Source: Christiangramia sediminis (lineage in GTDB: Bacteria; Bacteroidota; Bacteroidia; Flavobacteriales; Flavobacteriaceae). Taken from it: a DNA stretch of 64,000 bases. Positions 45,716-55,800 of the stretch are shown here, piece after piece. Made by a program: the position numbers and the translations under genes. How positions within the stretch are numbered: position 1 is the first letter of the stretch; every line of letters starts with the position of its first letter. The stretch is from NCBI RefSeq assembly GCF_020552705.1, contig NZ_JAJBZG010000002.1:62001-126000 (forward strand). Reading direction: 5' to 3'. The notes beneath the pieces are model-generated. The model saw only the letters and a program-made list of their open reading frames with translations. It was not told the DNA's origin and did not search any database.

Positions 45716-45793
45716 CATGGTAATATCAATAACTGTAATACGGAAAGAATTTTTTCCAGCTGTAATATTGATATTTTTTTGAAGTTCTTTCAC
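45680..45793 (-). CDS. putative thr operon leader peptide (Thr/Ile-rich)
   Basis: A 37-codon frame from GTG at 45793 to TAA at 45680, with an in-frame stop just upstream (45817-45815), so it cannot be longer by more than a few codons. Translated, it contains 5 Thr and 7 Ile, dense in the second half (RITVIDITMTGITP). Thr and Ile are end products of the ThrA pathway, and the frame lies 62 bp upstream of thrA on the same strand, with hairpins overlapping its end. This is the layout of ribosome-mediated attenuation. An internal ATG (45718) would give a 12-residue alternative. AT-rich DNA favours Ile codons, so chance cannot be excluded, but Thr codons are not explained by AT bias. Confidence 0.55.
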   Translation of the reverse strand: MKELQKNINITAGKNSFRITVIDITMTGITPCGVLAI

Positions 45794-46045
45794 GGTTTTT
45801 CTTCGTAAACTTATTTAAAGGTATTCAAATAAATCTACCGGCAAAACTTTTTTAAGAAATCATATTTAAATTTATGAAATCGATAATTTGAAGCAATAAA
45901 AAAATCAATAATATAATTTATAGGGTTGATTTTTAAATATTTAAGAATCTATTTATCTTCTGTTGTAATCAAAATGCTTGATGTATTTCAAATTTATAAA
46001 ATACAGATGTGGGGAATATTCCTTCTATTTTGAAATTAAAATAAA

Positions 46046-46912
46046 TCAGGTTGAGGATGCAAGCTCCTTTTTTCTATTCAATTTGGAGATATAAAAACTA
46101 CTGATAAGAATTGTGGCGCCTCCCGCCAGGATATTCCAGCTTAATTTTTCATCTAAAATAAAATATCCCAGCACAATAGCACTCACAACTTCCAGATACA
46201 TTAAAGTGGTAGCGGTAGCTGCTGTTAACTCTTTAAGTCCGTAAAAGAATAATTTAAAAACTACTATTCCAATTAGTAGTCCATATAAAACACCAATTCC
46301 AATTTGAGGTAATCCTATTCCAGGTAAACCAATTAAGAATGGCATAAAAACCAGAGCTCCAATGAGGTTTTGATAAAAAATAAGCTGATTCTTACTATAA
46401 TTTTGGGTTTCAGATTTGAACAGGATTACGGTAATCGCGTAACCAATAGAAGCTCCAATAGCCGATAACATCCCTATGAAATCATTAGAAGCAAAACTAA
46501 ATGGTTTTCCGGCATAGGTAATCACGATCCCAATAAAGGCAAGGAGTAAAAACCGGGTTTGTGATTTTTGTAACTTCTGCCCAAAGAACAAATATTCTAT
46601 AGCTGTCACAAATAAGGGATAGGTATAGAAGAGCACCACCGCATTGCCTATGGACGTGTATAAAAAAGCAAGGAGATATAAATACATTCTAATGGCATTG
46701 ATAAACGAGGCCAATAGCATTTTTTTTGGAGTTCCCCTGAAATGTAATTCTCTATCCTTTACCAGGAACGGAATTAAAAACAACACCGGAACTGCCGTTC
46801 TAAACCAGGCTATTGAGCCAGTAGACATACTGGCCATCGATTTAATTAACAAGCCATTATTCCCAGCGAGTAGCGCACAAATAATTACCGCATAGATCGC
46901 TTTTCTCTCCAT
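46046..46912 (-). CDS. EamA (DMT) family transporter
   Basis: 288 residues with ten evenly spaced hydrophobic segments, arranged as two EamA halves (about 5-135 and 145-280). ANNGLLIKSMASMSTGSIAWFRTAVPVLFLIPF-like opening and the SIGYAITVILFKSET second-half start fit the drug/metabolite transporter superfamily. The ending carries KLNRKKEL after the last helix. The substrate is unknown; many relatives export amino acids or small metabolites. It lies upstream of the thr region on the same strand, with 428 bp between it and thrA, and 32 bp downstream of the J/KTSC protein gene, so it could be co-transcribed with that gene. Confidence 0.8.
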   Translation of the reverse strand: MERKAIYAVIICALLAGNNGLLIKSMASMSTGSIAWFRTAVPVLFLIPFLVKDRELHFRGTPKKMLLASFINAIRMYLYLLAFLYTSIGNAVVLFYTYPLFVTAIEYLFFGQKLQKSQTRFLLLAFIGIVITYAGKPFSFASNDFIGMLSAIGASIGYAITVILFKSETQNYSKNQLIFYQNLIGALVFMPFLIGLPGIGLPQIGIGVLYGLLIGIVVFKLFFYGLKELTAATATTLMYLEVVSAIVLGYFILDEKLSWNILAGGATILISSFYISKLNRKKELASST

Positions 46913-46944
46913 TTACTTACACGTATAATCTCAGAGTTTGTAAT

Positions 46945-47400
46945 CTATACCGTCTGAAGATCCAGATCTTTCTTTGATTTTCTATATAAAAAGGAATTAA
47001 AAATGTTCCTTTTCGCAAAGCGATATTGTTTTGGAGAATTGATGAGTTTAATATAAAGTGGTTTCGTAACACCAAAATATTCGTAGGTAGTTCCGTCTAA
47101 AAAAGAGATTTCCAGAACATTCCCTTTATGCTGAAAATCATAAATTCCACTTTCCGAAATAGTTTGATTATAGGAATCCAAGTTTTCAGCTTTAGTTTGT
47201 GGCGCGATACTTACTAAAAAATGGTAGCCGTCAATTATTTCCTTACTCTTTATTTCGGCCTCTGCATGCTTTTCATCCCCTTCCGGAAATTTGTCAGGAT
47301 GCCATTGTTTTACCAGGTTCCTATAATTAGTTTTTAGTTGTATCAGGTCAATTTCCTGTTCTACACCAAATAACTTTTTATATTTATTAACACGCTTCAT
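46945..47400 (-). CDS. J-domain protein with C-terminal KTSC domain
   Basis: 151 residues, two small domains. The N-terminal part (about 5-65) is J-like, with the canonical HPD in NLVKQWHPDKFPEGDEKH and flanking helices, the motif that stimulates Hsp70 ATPase. The C-terminal part (about 88-140) is a KTSC domain, with VLEISFLDGTTYEYFGVTKPLY and SPKQYRFAKRNIFNSFLYRK (the family normally has Lys-Thr-Ser-Cys-like residues that vary). The protein is cytosolic. The fusion suggests a co-chaperone that recruits Hsp70 to a KTSC-linked process, but KTSC function is not known. It sits upstream of the EamA transporter on the same strand. Confidence 0.75.
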   Translation of the reverse strand: MKRVNKYKKLFGVEQEIDLIQLKTNYRNLVKQWHPDKFPEGDEKHAEAEIKSKEIIDGYHFLVSIAPQTKAENLDSYNQTISESGIYDFQHKGNVLEISFLDGTTYEYFGVTKPLYIKLINSPKQYRFAKRNIFNSFLYRKSKKDLDLQTV

Positions 47401-47582
47401 AATCCAATTTTTTTAAGCCGCGAAATTACTCCTTTTTATCTGATAAAGAGTACTTTCTTTAATTAGAAAATTTACCGGGATTTTGAATGGAATGCGAGGA
47501 GTTATATAATTTAAAAAAAGAGGATTGATGGAGAAAACAAATATTTTTTATATCCATTTGATATATGTCCTTTCTTACATTA

Positions 47583-47617
47583 TAAAAAATAAGAAAGCGC
47601 GATATAAAATATCGCGC
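47583..47617 (-). terminator. intrinsic terminator after the AAA ATPase/VWA operon
   Basis: GCGCGATAT (47597-47605) and ATATCGCGC (47609-47617) form a perfect 9-bp stem with a 3-nt loop. On the minus strand it is followed by TTTCTTATTTTTT. It lies 36 bp beyond the stop of the ATPase gene (47654). Confidence 0.85.
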
Positions 47618-47653
47618 CTTCCTCATTTCTGAAATTAATTTCTCAAGACCAGA

Positions 47654-49117
47654 TCATAATCCACTAATATAACTTCCATACAGATCCTTGAACTGAAGTC
47701 CTTTAGAGAATCTTTTCTTGCTTAGTTTTTTATATTCAACCAAGGCCCAAAGCAGGAACTCTTTCATGAAGTATTTATCTTCATTTTTACTTTCTGGCTG
47801 GTATTTTTCAATCAGTTTACTTAAAGGTTCTATGGAATCTAATTTCTCTTTGTATTCAGAATCTGAAAGATCATCTGGCAATTCAAATCCCGAGCTTTCA
47901 AAAAACCATTCGATAAGATCATCATAGGGGGTAGTTGCATCGGGTTTCTGAAGTTTTTCTATCTGCGGAAAATAATCAGGGAATATTGTTTTCACTGAAT
48001 CTCCTATAAGCTGCTGTGCAACGAAAGCGGCTCCCTCCTGCTCTCCTTCATAAACTAATTCCACTTTACCAGTTATCGATGGAATCACCCCAAGAAAATC
48101 GCTAAATCTCAACAATGTTTTATCTTCATCATTTCGTGTAGCTCTTCGCTCAGCAGTACTTAGTAAGTTTTCAAAAGCGGTAATGCTCATTCTCGCACTC
48201 ACCCCGCTTTTGTGGTCTATAAATTCACTATCACGGGCTTCAAAACTGATCTGTTCCAAAAGATCTCTGGCTATTTCGGGAACATGAACAAGTTCCCTTT
48301 GTCTTTCATCCAACTGAGCTTCCTGTTTGGTAATCGTCTTGGCGATCTCAATATCTGAAGGGTAATGTGTGAGAATCTGAGATCCTATCCTATCTTTTAA
48401 CGGAGTTACGATACTTCCCCTATTGGTATAATCTTCAGGATTGGCGGTAAAGACGAATTGCATGTCTAAAGGCAACCTTAATTTAAAACCTCTAATTTGA
48501 ATATCTCCTTCCTGGAGTATATTGAAAAGAGCTACCTGTATTCTCGCCTGTAGATCGGGAAGTTCATTGATCACAAAAATACTTCTGTTGGCACGTGGGA
48601 TCATCCCGAAATGGATTACCCGGTCATCTGCATAGCTTAATTTTAAATTAGCCGCTTTTATAGGATCTACATCACCAATAAGATCTGCCACCGTAACATC
48701 TGGAGTCGCTAATTTCTCAAAGAAACGTTCATTCCTGTGCACCCAGGCAATGGGAGTATCATCTCCTTTTTCTTTGATAAGCTCCCGGGCATACCTGCTA
48801 ATTGGTTTTAGGGGATCATCATTGATCTCTGAACCTTCCACCACGGGCATCCACTCGTCCAGTAGGTTCACCATAAGCCTGGCCAATCTTGTTTTCGCCT
48901 GACCTCTTAAACCAAGTAAATTAATATTGTGTCGTGAAAGAATAGCTCTTTCCAATTCAGGAATTACGGTATAGTCGTAACCATGAATTCCTTCAAAGGT
49001 ATTTTCTTTGTTTTTTATTTTCTGCTTGAGATTATCCCGAAGCTCATTCTTGATACTTTTACTTTGATATCCGGATTTTTTGAGCTCTCCAAGATTCTTT
49101 ATTTTATCTTTATTCAT
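47654..49117 (-). CDS. MoxR/magnesium-chelatase-like AAA+ ATPase
   Basis: 487 residues. The Walker A loop is LLGLRGQAKTRLARL near 70-85; the Walker B region reads IFVINELPDLQARIQVALFNIL, so the usual Asp-Glu pair is Asn-Glu. A pore-like arm DIQIRGFKLRLPLDMQFVFTANPEDYTNRGSI and a sensor-type arginine in PLKDRIGSQ follow. C-terminal residues about 275-487 are helical. Such ATPases pair with a von Willebrand A protein to insert metals or remodel protein complexes. That partner lies 11 bp upstream, 49129-50259, so the two form an operon. The exact substrate is unknown, and nothing points to chlorophyll synthesis. Confidence 0.82.
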   Translation of the reverse strand: MNKDKIKNLGELKKSGYQSKSIKNELRDNLKQKIKNKENTFEGIHGYDYTVIPELERAILSRHNINLLGLRGQAKTRLARLMVNLLDEWMPVVEGSEINDDPLKPISRYARELIKEKGDDTPIAWVHRNERFFEKLATPDVTVADLIGDVDPIKAANLKLSYADDRVIHFGMIPRANRSIFVINELPDLQARIQVALFNILQEGDIQIRGFKLRLPLDMQFVFTANPEDYTNRGSIVTPLKDRIGSQILTHYPSDIEIAKTITKQEAQLDERQRELVHVPEIARDLLEQISFEARDSEFIDHKSGVSARMSITAFENLLSTAERRATRNDEDKTLLRFSDFLGVIPSITGKVELVYEGEQEGAAFVAQQLIGDSVKTIFPDYFPQIEKLQKPDATTPYDDLIEWFFESSGFELPDDLSDSEYKEKLDSIEPLSKLIEKYQPESKNEDKYFMKEFLLWALVEYKKLSKKRFSKGLQFKDLYGSYISGL

Positions 49118-49128
49118 ATGCTTTTTTC

Positions 49129-50259
49129 TTAACCTCTAATTCTTTTTTTTCTATTGATCTCATAATCTTCAAAGATCATTTCTCCAAGACCTTTTAGACC
49201 TGTGTAAAATGCCTTACCCTGATTTGCCATTGTAAACTCCTGAACAAAACGCGTAAGATATGGATCCTGGGCGATCATGAATGTGGTAATAGGTATCCTA
49301 ACTTTTCTTGCCTGCCTTGCCATATTATAACACTTATCCACCACATATGGATCCAGGCCCATACTGTTCTTATAATAACTACCATCCCTTTCTTTAATAC
49401 AGCTTGGTTTCCCATCGGTGATCATGAAGATCTGCTTGTTGGTATTTCTTTTACGACGTAAAAGATCCATCGCCAGTTCCAGTCCGGCCACCGTGTTAGT
49501 ATGATAGGGACCAACTTTTAAATAAGGTAGTTCCGCGATGGAAATTGGCCAGGCATCATTCCCGAATACCAAAATATCCAGAGTGTCTTTGGGATATCTG
49601 GTGGTTATAAGTTCAGATAAAGCCATGGCAACTTTCTTGGCCGGCGTAATCCTATCTTCCCCATAAAGTATCATACTATGGCTAATATCTATCATTAGCA
49701 CCGTACTCATCTGGGATTTATAATGAGTTTCTTCCACTACCAGGTCATCTTCAGACATAGAAAATTCACCGATACCATGATTGATCTGGGCATTCTTTAA
49801 ACTCTCGGTCATCGAAATTCTACTTAAAGAATCTCCAAACTGATAAGACCTGAAATCTCCGGTATGCTCATCTCCCCGACCTATCTGATTTGTTTTATGA
49901 TTTCCGGAGGAACCTTTCTTCAATTTACCAAAGATCTGTTCCAGGGCTTGTTGTCGAATAGCTCTTTCCGTTTTGGCAGTAATGGCCATGCTACCATTAC
50001 CTTCCTGATCTATTTCTTCTTTTATATATCCCTTCTTTTTCAAATCTTCAACAAAATCATCCAGGGTATAAGCATCGTCCGTTAATTGATATTCCTCATC
50101 CAGTTGCGCTAGCCAGTCTAAGGCTTCATCAAGATCTCCAGAAGTATGGGTGATGATCTCTTTAAATATTTCAAATAATTTATCAAAAGGAGAAACTTCC
50201 GGCGCATCATATTTGTCAAATATGAATCCTCTTATCTCCTTGTCTGCATTCCTTTTCAT
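49129..50259 (-). CDS. von Willebrand factor A domain protein, partner of the AAA ATPase
   Basis: 376 residues. The C-terminal half (about 185-370) is a VWA domain with the metal-binding MIDAS pattern DISHSM in MIDISHSMILYGED, later FGNDAWPI and MITDGKPS. The N-terminal half (about 1-180) is helical and charged, with the LDEALDWLAQLDEEYQL segment. No signal peptide or membrane segment is present, so it is cytosolic, unlike the membrane Bat proteins. With the ATPase gene 11 bp downstream it makes a MoxR-VWA module, as in chelatase or CoxD/CoxE-type systems, where the VWA partner binds metal or substrate. The two genes end in one terminator (47583-47617). Confidence 0.85.
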   Translation of the reverse strand: MKRNADKEIRGFIFDKYDAPEVSPFDKLFEIFKEIITHTSGDLDEALDWLAQLDEEYQLTDDAYTLDDFVEDLKKKGYIKEEIDQEGNGSMAITAKTERAIRQQALEQIFGKLKKGSSGNHKTNQIGRGDEHTGDFRSYQFGDSLSRISMTESLKNAQINHGIGEFSMSEDDLVVEETHYKSQMSTVLMIDISHSMILYGEDRITPAKKVAMALSELITTRYPKDTLDILVFGNDAWPISIAELPYLKVGPYHTNTVAGLELAMDLLRRKRNTNKQIFMITDGKPSCIKERDGSYYKNSMGLDPYVVDKCYNMARQARKVRIPITTFMIAQDPYLTRFVQEFTMANQGKAFYTGLKGLGEMIFEDYEINRKKRIRG

Positions 50260-50498
50260 CTATCTATATTATTCTTTTCTAGGTGTGAGATCCAATATTC
50301 AATATAATTAGTTTGAAAATTGTTTCGTTTTCCATCCTTAAAATTAAACCTTTTTAAAGAGAAAGTAAACACTAGCATCGTAAACACAAACTAAACTTTT
50401 GTTAATGGAAATTCCAGAATTTTCAGGGTTTGCTGTTATTCTTTTCTTAATTACTTCCCATTATTTTACAGGATATAGGAGATTTGAAAAAAAATTAG

Positions 50499-51320
50499 AT
50501 GAACAAATATTTTTATTTTCTGCTGATTGGTCTTATTTCCTTTAATGTAAGTGCCCAGGAAAAAAAGTCCCCTTACCAAACCGATTTCTGGAAAGATGGA
50601 GCATGGATAGCTGGATCTGTTGGTTTAAATGTTTTAGGTGTTATTACGATTCAAAATAAGCCTGATCTAACTGAAACAGAACTTACTAATCTCAACGGAG
50701 ATGATATTTGGGGAATTAACCGTGGTGCCGTTGGGAATTATTCTGAAGAGGCTGATGAGCTAAGTTATATACCTTTCTATGCATCTTTTGCAACCCCGCT
50801 TCTAATGCTACTAGGCGAAGATGAAAGAAGTAATTTCGGGCAGATTTCCGTGATGTTTATAGAAACTATGGCAACCACGGGAGCTTTTTTTACGATCACT
50901 GCTGGGAATGTCCAAAAGAGCAGACCGCTGGTTTATAATGAAAATTTAAGCACGGAAGACAGATTAGATTCTGATGCACAAAGATCTTTTTTCGCAGGGC
51001 ATACGGCTGCAACTGCAGCAGCAACTTTTTTTACAGCTAAGGTCTTTCACGATTTCAATCCAGATTCACCTGCCGTACCATTCGTCTGGGCCGGAGCTGT
51101 AGCAGTCCCTGCTTATGTAGGATATTTAAGAACAAAAGCAGGAAAACATTTTTTTACAGATAATTTAATTGGTTTTGGAATTGGTGCTGCTTGTGGTATC
51201 TTAGTGCCTGAAATTCACAAGATCGGGAATGAGAAATTGGATATATATCCAACAGTGAATACAAATGTAATGGGAACCGGCATAGATACTAAAGGAATAG
51301 GGTTTAACTACTCCTTCTAA
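50499..51320 (+). CDS. PAP2 family phosphatase, exported
   Basis: 273 residues with a signal peptide (about 1-19, ending NVSAQ). The three PAP2 motifs are visible: KSRPLVYN near 145-152, SFFAGHTAA near 168-176 and YLRTKAGKHFFTDNLIG near 215-231, with the phosphohistidine and its partner Asp in the last. It should remove phosphate from a lipid or polyprenyl substrate outside the cytoplasm, as in undecaprenyl-diphosphate or phosphatidic-acid phosphatases. The segment YIPFYASFATPLLMLL looks membrane-associated. It is followed 13 bp later by an EEP-family gene, so the two are likely an operon. Confidence 0.85.
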   Translation: MNKYFYFLLIGLISFNVSAQEKKSPYQTDFWKDGAWIAGSVGLNVLGVITIQNKPDLTETELTNLNGDDIWGINRGAVGNYSEEADELSYIPFYASFATPLLMLLGEDERSNFGQISVMFIETMATTGAFFTITAGNVQKSRPLVYNENLSTEDRLDSDAQRSFFAGHTAATAAATFFTAKVFHDFNPDSPAVPFVWAGAVAVPAYVGYLRTKAGKHFFTDNLIGFGIGAACGILVPEIHKIGNEKLDIYPTVNTNVMGTGIDTKGIGFNYSF

Positions 51321-51333
51321 AAGAATCTTTTCT

Positions 51334-52446
51334 ATGACAATTGGAGAAATAATATTGCTGTTTTTTACGGTATTAATGTGTATTCCCACCCTTGCCTCCC
51401 TCACCAGATTTGACCAATGGTGGGTCAGAGGTTTTGATTTTCCCAGGATTCAGATAAGTTTTCTAATTATCTGTGTAATAATAGCTTCTGCCCTTACGTA
51501 TGATTTTGATGAATTATGGCAAATTATTGCTGTAAGTACACTGTTTTTAAGTCTTTTATATCAGTTCAAAAAAATTTTTCCCTATACTTATATTTCCAGG
51601 AAACAGGTTTTGAAATTTAAAGGTTCAGATCCAAATGCAGCTATTTCAATATTAGTGAGCAATGTTCTTACTCCTAACAAAAGAAGTGATAAGCTTATCT
51701 CTCTCGTTAATGAAAGAAATCCAGACATTCTTCTGACCCTGGAAACAGATAAAAGATGGGAAGATGAACTTTCTGAACTAGAAGACGATTATAAATACAC
51801 GGTGAAAATTCCCAAAGATAATCTATACGGGATGCATCTATACTCCAAACTGGAATTAGTAGATGTGAAAGTAAGATATCTGGTACAGGAAGATATTCCT
51901 TCTATTCACGGCTATGTAATTCTTAGAAATGGTAAAAAGGTGAGACTACATTGTCTGCATCCTATGCCTCCAAGCCCTACTGAAAGTGATACTTCGACAA
52001 ATCGTGATGCCGAATTACTGATGGTGGGAAGGGATATTGATGCTGAAAAAGACTCTATCCTCGTGGTTGGAGATCTTAATGATGTGGCCTGGTCCAGAAC
52101 AACAAGGCTTTTTCAGAAATTAAGTGGGTTAATGGATCCCAGGATTGGAAGAGGCTTTTTTAATACCTTCCATTCAAAATATTTTTTATTGAGATGGCCC
52201 TTAGATCATGTTTTTCATACGAAAGACTTCACCCTAATAGATATAGCCAGGGAAAAGAATATAGGTTCAGATCACTTTCCCATGTATATAAAGCTCAATT
52301 ATGAACCCTCTGCAGAGGTGATCAATGAAGATACAGATCATGCAGATGAAGAAGAAAAAGAATGGGCAGAAGAAAAAATCAAGAACGCTGACCCAATAAG
52401 GCAGAAATTAGACTTTAACTCTCTTCAAAATAAACTGACAACTTAG
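51334..52446 (+). CDS. membrane-anchored endonuclease/exonuclease/phosphatase family protein
   Basis: 370 residues. Two or three N-terminal hydrophobic segments (about 3-20, 38-56 and 60-76) anchor it; the EEP domain follows (about 105-340). Conserved points are NVLTPNKRSDKL, the catalytic Glu of LLTLETDKRW, GMHLYSKL, VVGDLNDVAWSR and the ending SDHFPMYIKL. Substrate may be nucleic acid or phosphoester; the membrane topology resembles Bacteroidota proteins of unknown role. A charged tail rich in Glu and Asp (about 340-370) follows. Its stop lies 32 bp inside the 3' end of the convergent response regulator gene (52415-52819). Confidence 0.8.
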   Translation: MTIGEIILLFFTVLMCIPTLASLTRFDQWWVRGFDFPRIQISFLIICVIIASALTYDFDELWQIIAVSTLFLSLLYQFKKIFPYTYISRKQVLKFKGSDPNAAISILVSNVLTPNKRSDKLISLVNERNPDILLTLETDKRWEDELSELEDDYKYTVKIPKDNLYGMHLYSKLELVDVKVRYLVQEDIPSIHGYVILRNGKKVRLHCLHPMPPSPTESDTSTNRDAELLMVGRDIDAEKDSILVVGDLNDVAWSRTTRLFQKLSGLMDPRIGRGFFNTFHSKYFLLRWPLDHVFHTKDFTLIDIAREKNIGSDHFPMYIKLNYEPSAEVINEDTDHADEEEKEWAEEKIKNADPIRQKLDFNSLQNKLTT

Positions 52447-52819
52447 AGATACCTTTCAATTTAGCACAATGCCTGGCTGAAACAGGTTTTTCTATAAAAT
52501 CCACGACATGCGGATCTTCAGCGGCATCTCTTTTATCTTTTCGATCTATCGATGAAGTTACCATGACTACGTGAAATCTATCATTATCACTAACCTTTTT
52601 CAATTTTTCAAGAAATTCCCAGCCCGTCATTTTAGGCATATTAATATCCAGCATAATCAAATAATCTGTTTCTTTATCTGATTCATTTTCCAAAAAATCC
52701 AGTGCTTTGTGTCCGTCTTTAAAAACGTAAGGATCAGGATCTAAATCACATTTGGAAATTATTTTTCGCTGGAGAAAAGTAACTATTTCGTCATCATCTA
52801 TAATTAATGTTCGAAGCAT
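52415..52819 (-). CDS. single-domain response regulator
   Basis: 134 residues, a CheY-like receiver alone. Acidic residues are in LIIDDDEIVTF, the phospho-acceptor Asp in LIMLDINMPKMTGWEF, the switch Ser/Thr in VMVTSSIDRKDKRDA and the conserved Lys in FIEKPVSA. It has no output domain. The start lies 23 bp downstream of the stop of a large PAS sensor (52843-56193) on the same strand, so the pair is expected to work together. The last 32 bp overlap the convergent EEP gene. It may pass phosphate on or act by protein contact. Confidence 0.88.
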   Translation of the reverse strand: MLRTLIIDDDEIVTFLQRKIISKCDLDPDPYVFKDGHKALDFLENESDKETDYLIMLDINMPKMTGWEFLEKLKKVSDNDRFHVVMVTSSIDRKDKRDAAEDPHVVDFIEKPVSARHCAKLKGISKLSVYFEES

Positions 52820-52842
52820 AGGTAGGGTTTTTGGGGTTTGAT

Positions 52843-55800
52843 TTAGAGTTCTTTTTCGGTTTGAACTGCTATTTTCCTGATAATTTCATCAAGTTCATTC
52901 GCTGAAGTTAAAATATTATCTAATATTTCTTCAACATTTTCAAGATCATTTTTATAGTTTATAAGTAAATCTACCAATCCCATCACTTTTGCCAGTGGTG
53001 CTCTTACAACATGAGATTGGGTCCAGGCAATTTCTTTCAACCTTTTATTGTGGTTTTCAATCGCGATTAAATATTGTTTTCTTTCAGTTATATCCTGCAT
53101 AGAACCGATAATACGCTTTGGCTTATTATTATCGTCAAGTATAAGGTAGCTTCGATCTAAAATATATTTATAAGAATCGTCGGCACACTTAAACCTGTAT
53201 TCTATAGTAAGATTTTTTATCCCCTCCTCCTGCATTCGTCTAGCAAGAGATTTTACGTTTTCATAATCATCAGGATGTATTTTACTATTCCACCACTTTC
53301 CAGAATATATTCCCTCCTCATTGTAATAACCAAAAAGTTCAGATGCAACCTCGCTAACTTTCATTTCATCTTTCTCAATATCATAATCGGTGATAAGATC
53401 GCTGGTCGCTTTCGCTACAATATCGTATCGCCTTAAACTATCCCTAAGCTCTTTCTCCTGTTCGATGAACTCAGTGATATCTCTGGAATTCATAACTATT
53501 CCTTTAATTGCCGGATCATCGCTAAGATTAGTAATAATCGTTTCAATCCATCTCCATTCATTTCTTGAATTTTTAATACGATATGATGGTAATTGTACTC
53601 TTTTCTGGGTTTTCAGCATGTTAATATGCTGAATTATATTCTTATAATCCTTTTCGTATATATAATCTTTAAGATTTGTGCCATTCATTTTTGAAGGCTT
53701 TAAACCGAAGACCGTTTTAGATGCCGGACTATTATATAAATATTTAAAGTTCTCATCCACGATAGAAATAACATCAGAACCTTCCTGAACAAGAGCTTTA
53801 AACCTTTTTTCGCTATGTAAGAGACGTTCTTCGGCTTTTATCCTGGCAGTGATATCCCGCACGAGTGAAATTCTAGCTAGCTGTCCGTTAAAGACCATAG
53901 GATTGCTATTCACATTTACAAAAATCCTATCTCCATTTTTTTTAACATGTTCCACCTTCACCTGAAAAAAGCTATCCGCATTTTCAGAAATAACAGGCTC
54001 AATCATCTCTTCCTGTTTTGGAGCCCAAAGATCTCTTACCGTCATCCTGGAAAATTCTTCAACACTGTATCCATAGAGCTCTACCGCGGCAATATTTACC
54101 TTTAAGAATCTTAATTTCTCTCTATCCAATACCCACATGGGAAGCGGACTAACATCAAAAAGATTTTTATAATTTTGTTCAGAATTTTTCAGTTTTCTCT
54201 GAACTTTCTTTCGTTCTGATATGTTTTCTGACAATTCCTGATGTACTGTTTTTAAAGGAGTAATGTCTGTTCCATAAATAAAAACAACATCTTCTTCAGT
54301 AAAATAGCGGGAGAATCGCCATGAAATCCATAAATAACCACCGTCTTTCTTTAAGCATCTCAGTTCGAAATCCAAACCATCTACAGAAATATTCTGAATT
54401 GCTTTATAAGTTTTATCGAGATCATCAGGGTGAATAAATTGAGTAAAGGGTTTAGTTAAAATTTCACATTCTGTAAAACCAAATTTCTCTACAAAGGAAG
54501 GATTGATTTTTTTCACGAAACCATCCATACCAATCACAGCAATAAGGTTAGGTGAAAACTGAAAAAAATCGTTTAATTGATCCTGACTTCTTTTTCTTTC
54601 GATCGCAGAGGCGATTTGCAAAGTAATATCTCCAATTACATCTAATTCTATTTTCTTAGTATCCTTGACAGATCCCAAACAAAATATAGAAATGAGATTC
54701 CCATGGAAATGTATAGGTATTCCTACTGCAGATTTTATAGACTTGTTATTTGCAAGGATCATATCTTTAAGCAAGCCTGTTTTCTCCTGCTCACGTAAAA
54801 TTTTCACTTCACCAGAATCCCAAACCATACCTGGAAGACCCTCACCTATAGCGTACGAATTCTCGGGATTTATATTATTTGAAAGATCTTTATCGAGCGG
54901 CCAATAAGCTGTCCTTATCAACCTTTGATTATTTGCACTCACCTTATATGCTTCCCCATATTCAAAACCAAGATCTCTACAAAAGATTTTTAAAGTTTTG
55001 ACCATAGCCTCATTAAATGTTGGCTTATCACCAAAAGCTTTTATAACCTGGAAAATTAATTCCTGTTTTTTATTATGCAGATAAGTTTGCGTAATATCCC
55101 TGGCAATCCCAACTAAACCAATAGTTTCATCAGCATTGTTCTTTAATGGCACTTTAGTAAGTAAGAGCATTTCCTGCTTACCTTCGATATTTGTGATTAG
55201 ATCTGGGCGATTTATAACCGGTTTCCCGCTTTTCATAACCTGCTCATTATCCTCAATAATATCACTGGCTCTGTGTGGGTCAAAATAATCCCTGGGAGAA
55301 TAACCTTTACTACTTTCATCTACAGATTGACCTAACATTTGCGTATAAAACTTCTTATTGGCTAAGATGGATTTATGCTCTTTATCCTTGACAAAAATAT
55401 AATCTGGAATATTATCAATTATAGCACGAAGCATTTGACGCTCCTCACTTATTTTATTTTCGGTAAGTCTCTGTTGGGTGACATCTTTAGCAATTCCGTA
55501 TACACCAATAATTTCGCCATTATAAGTAATAGGAAAGTTGCTTATATCCAAGGTTCTTCTTCCTCCCTTGGTACTCATAAATTTCGCCTGGTAAGTCTGA
55601 GATTCTCCTTTAATAGCTTTTGAGAAATGTTCCAAAACCTTGGCCTGATCTTCTTTCAGAATTAATGGAAGAAAATGCATTTTCAGTAACTCATCTATAG
55701 ATGTTTCAGCAAGCCTTGCTGAGGCTGCATTAGCATTCACAAAATTACCCTCAAGATCGAAAGAGAAAACCGCATCGGGATTATTATAAAACAGATTAGA

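Noticed and set aside
45989-45996. CAAATTTA, the reverse complement of TAAATTTG, as thr operon promoter
   Set aside because: It matches the -7 consensus on the minus strand, but no -33 element fits and it is 200 bp from the leader; AT-rich DNA yields such matches by chance.
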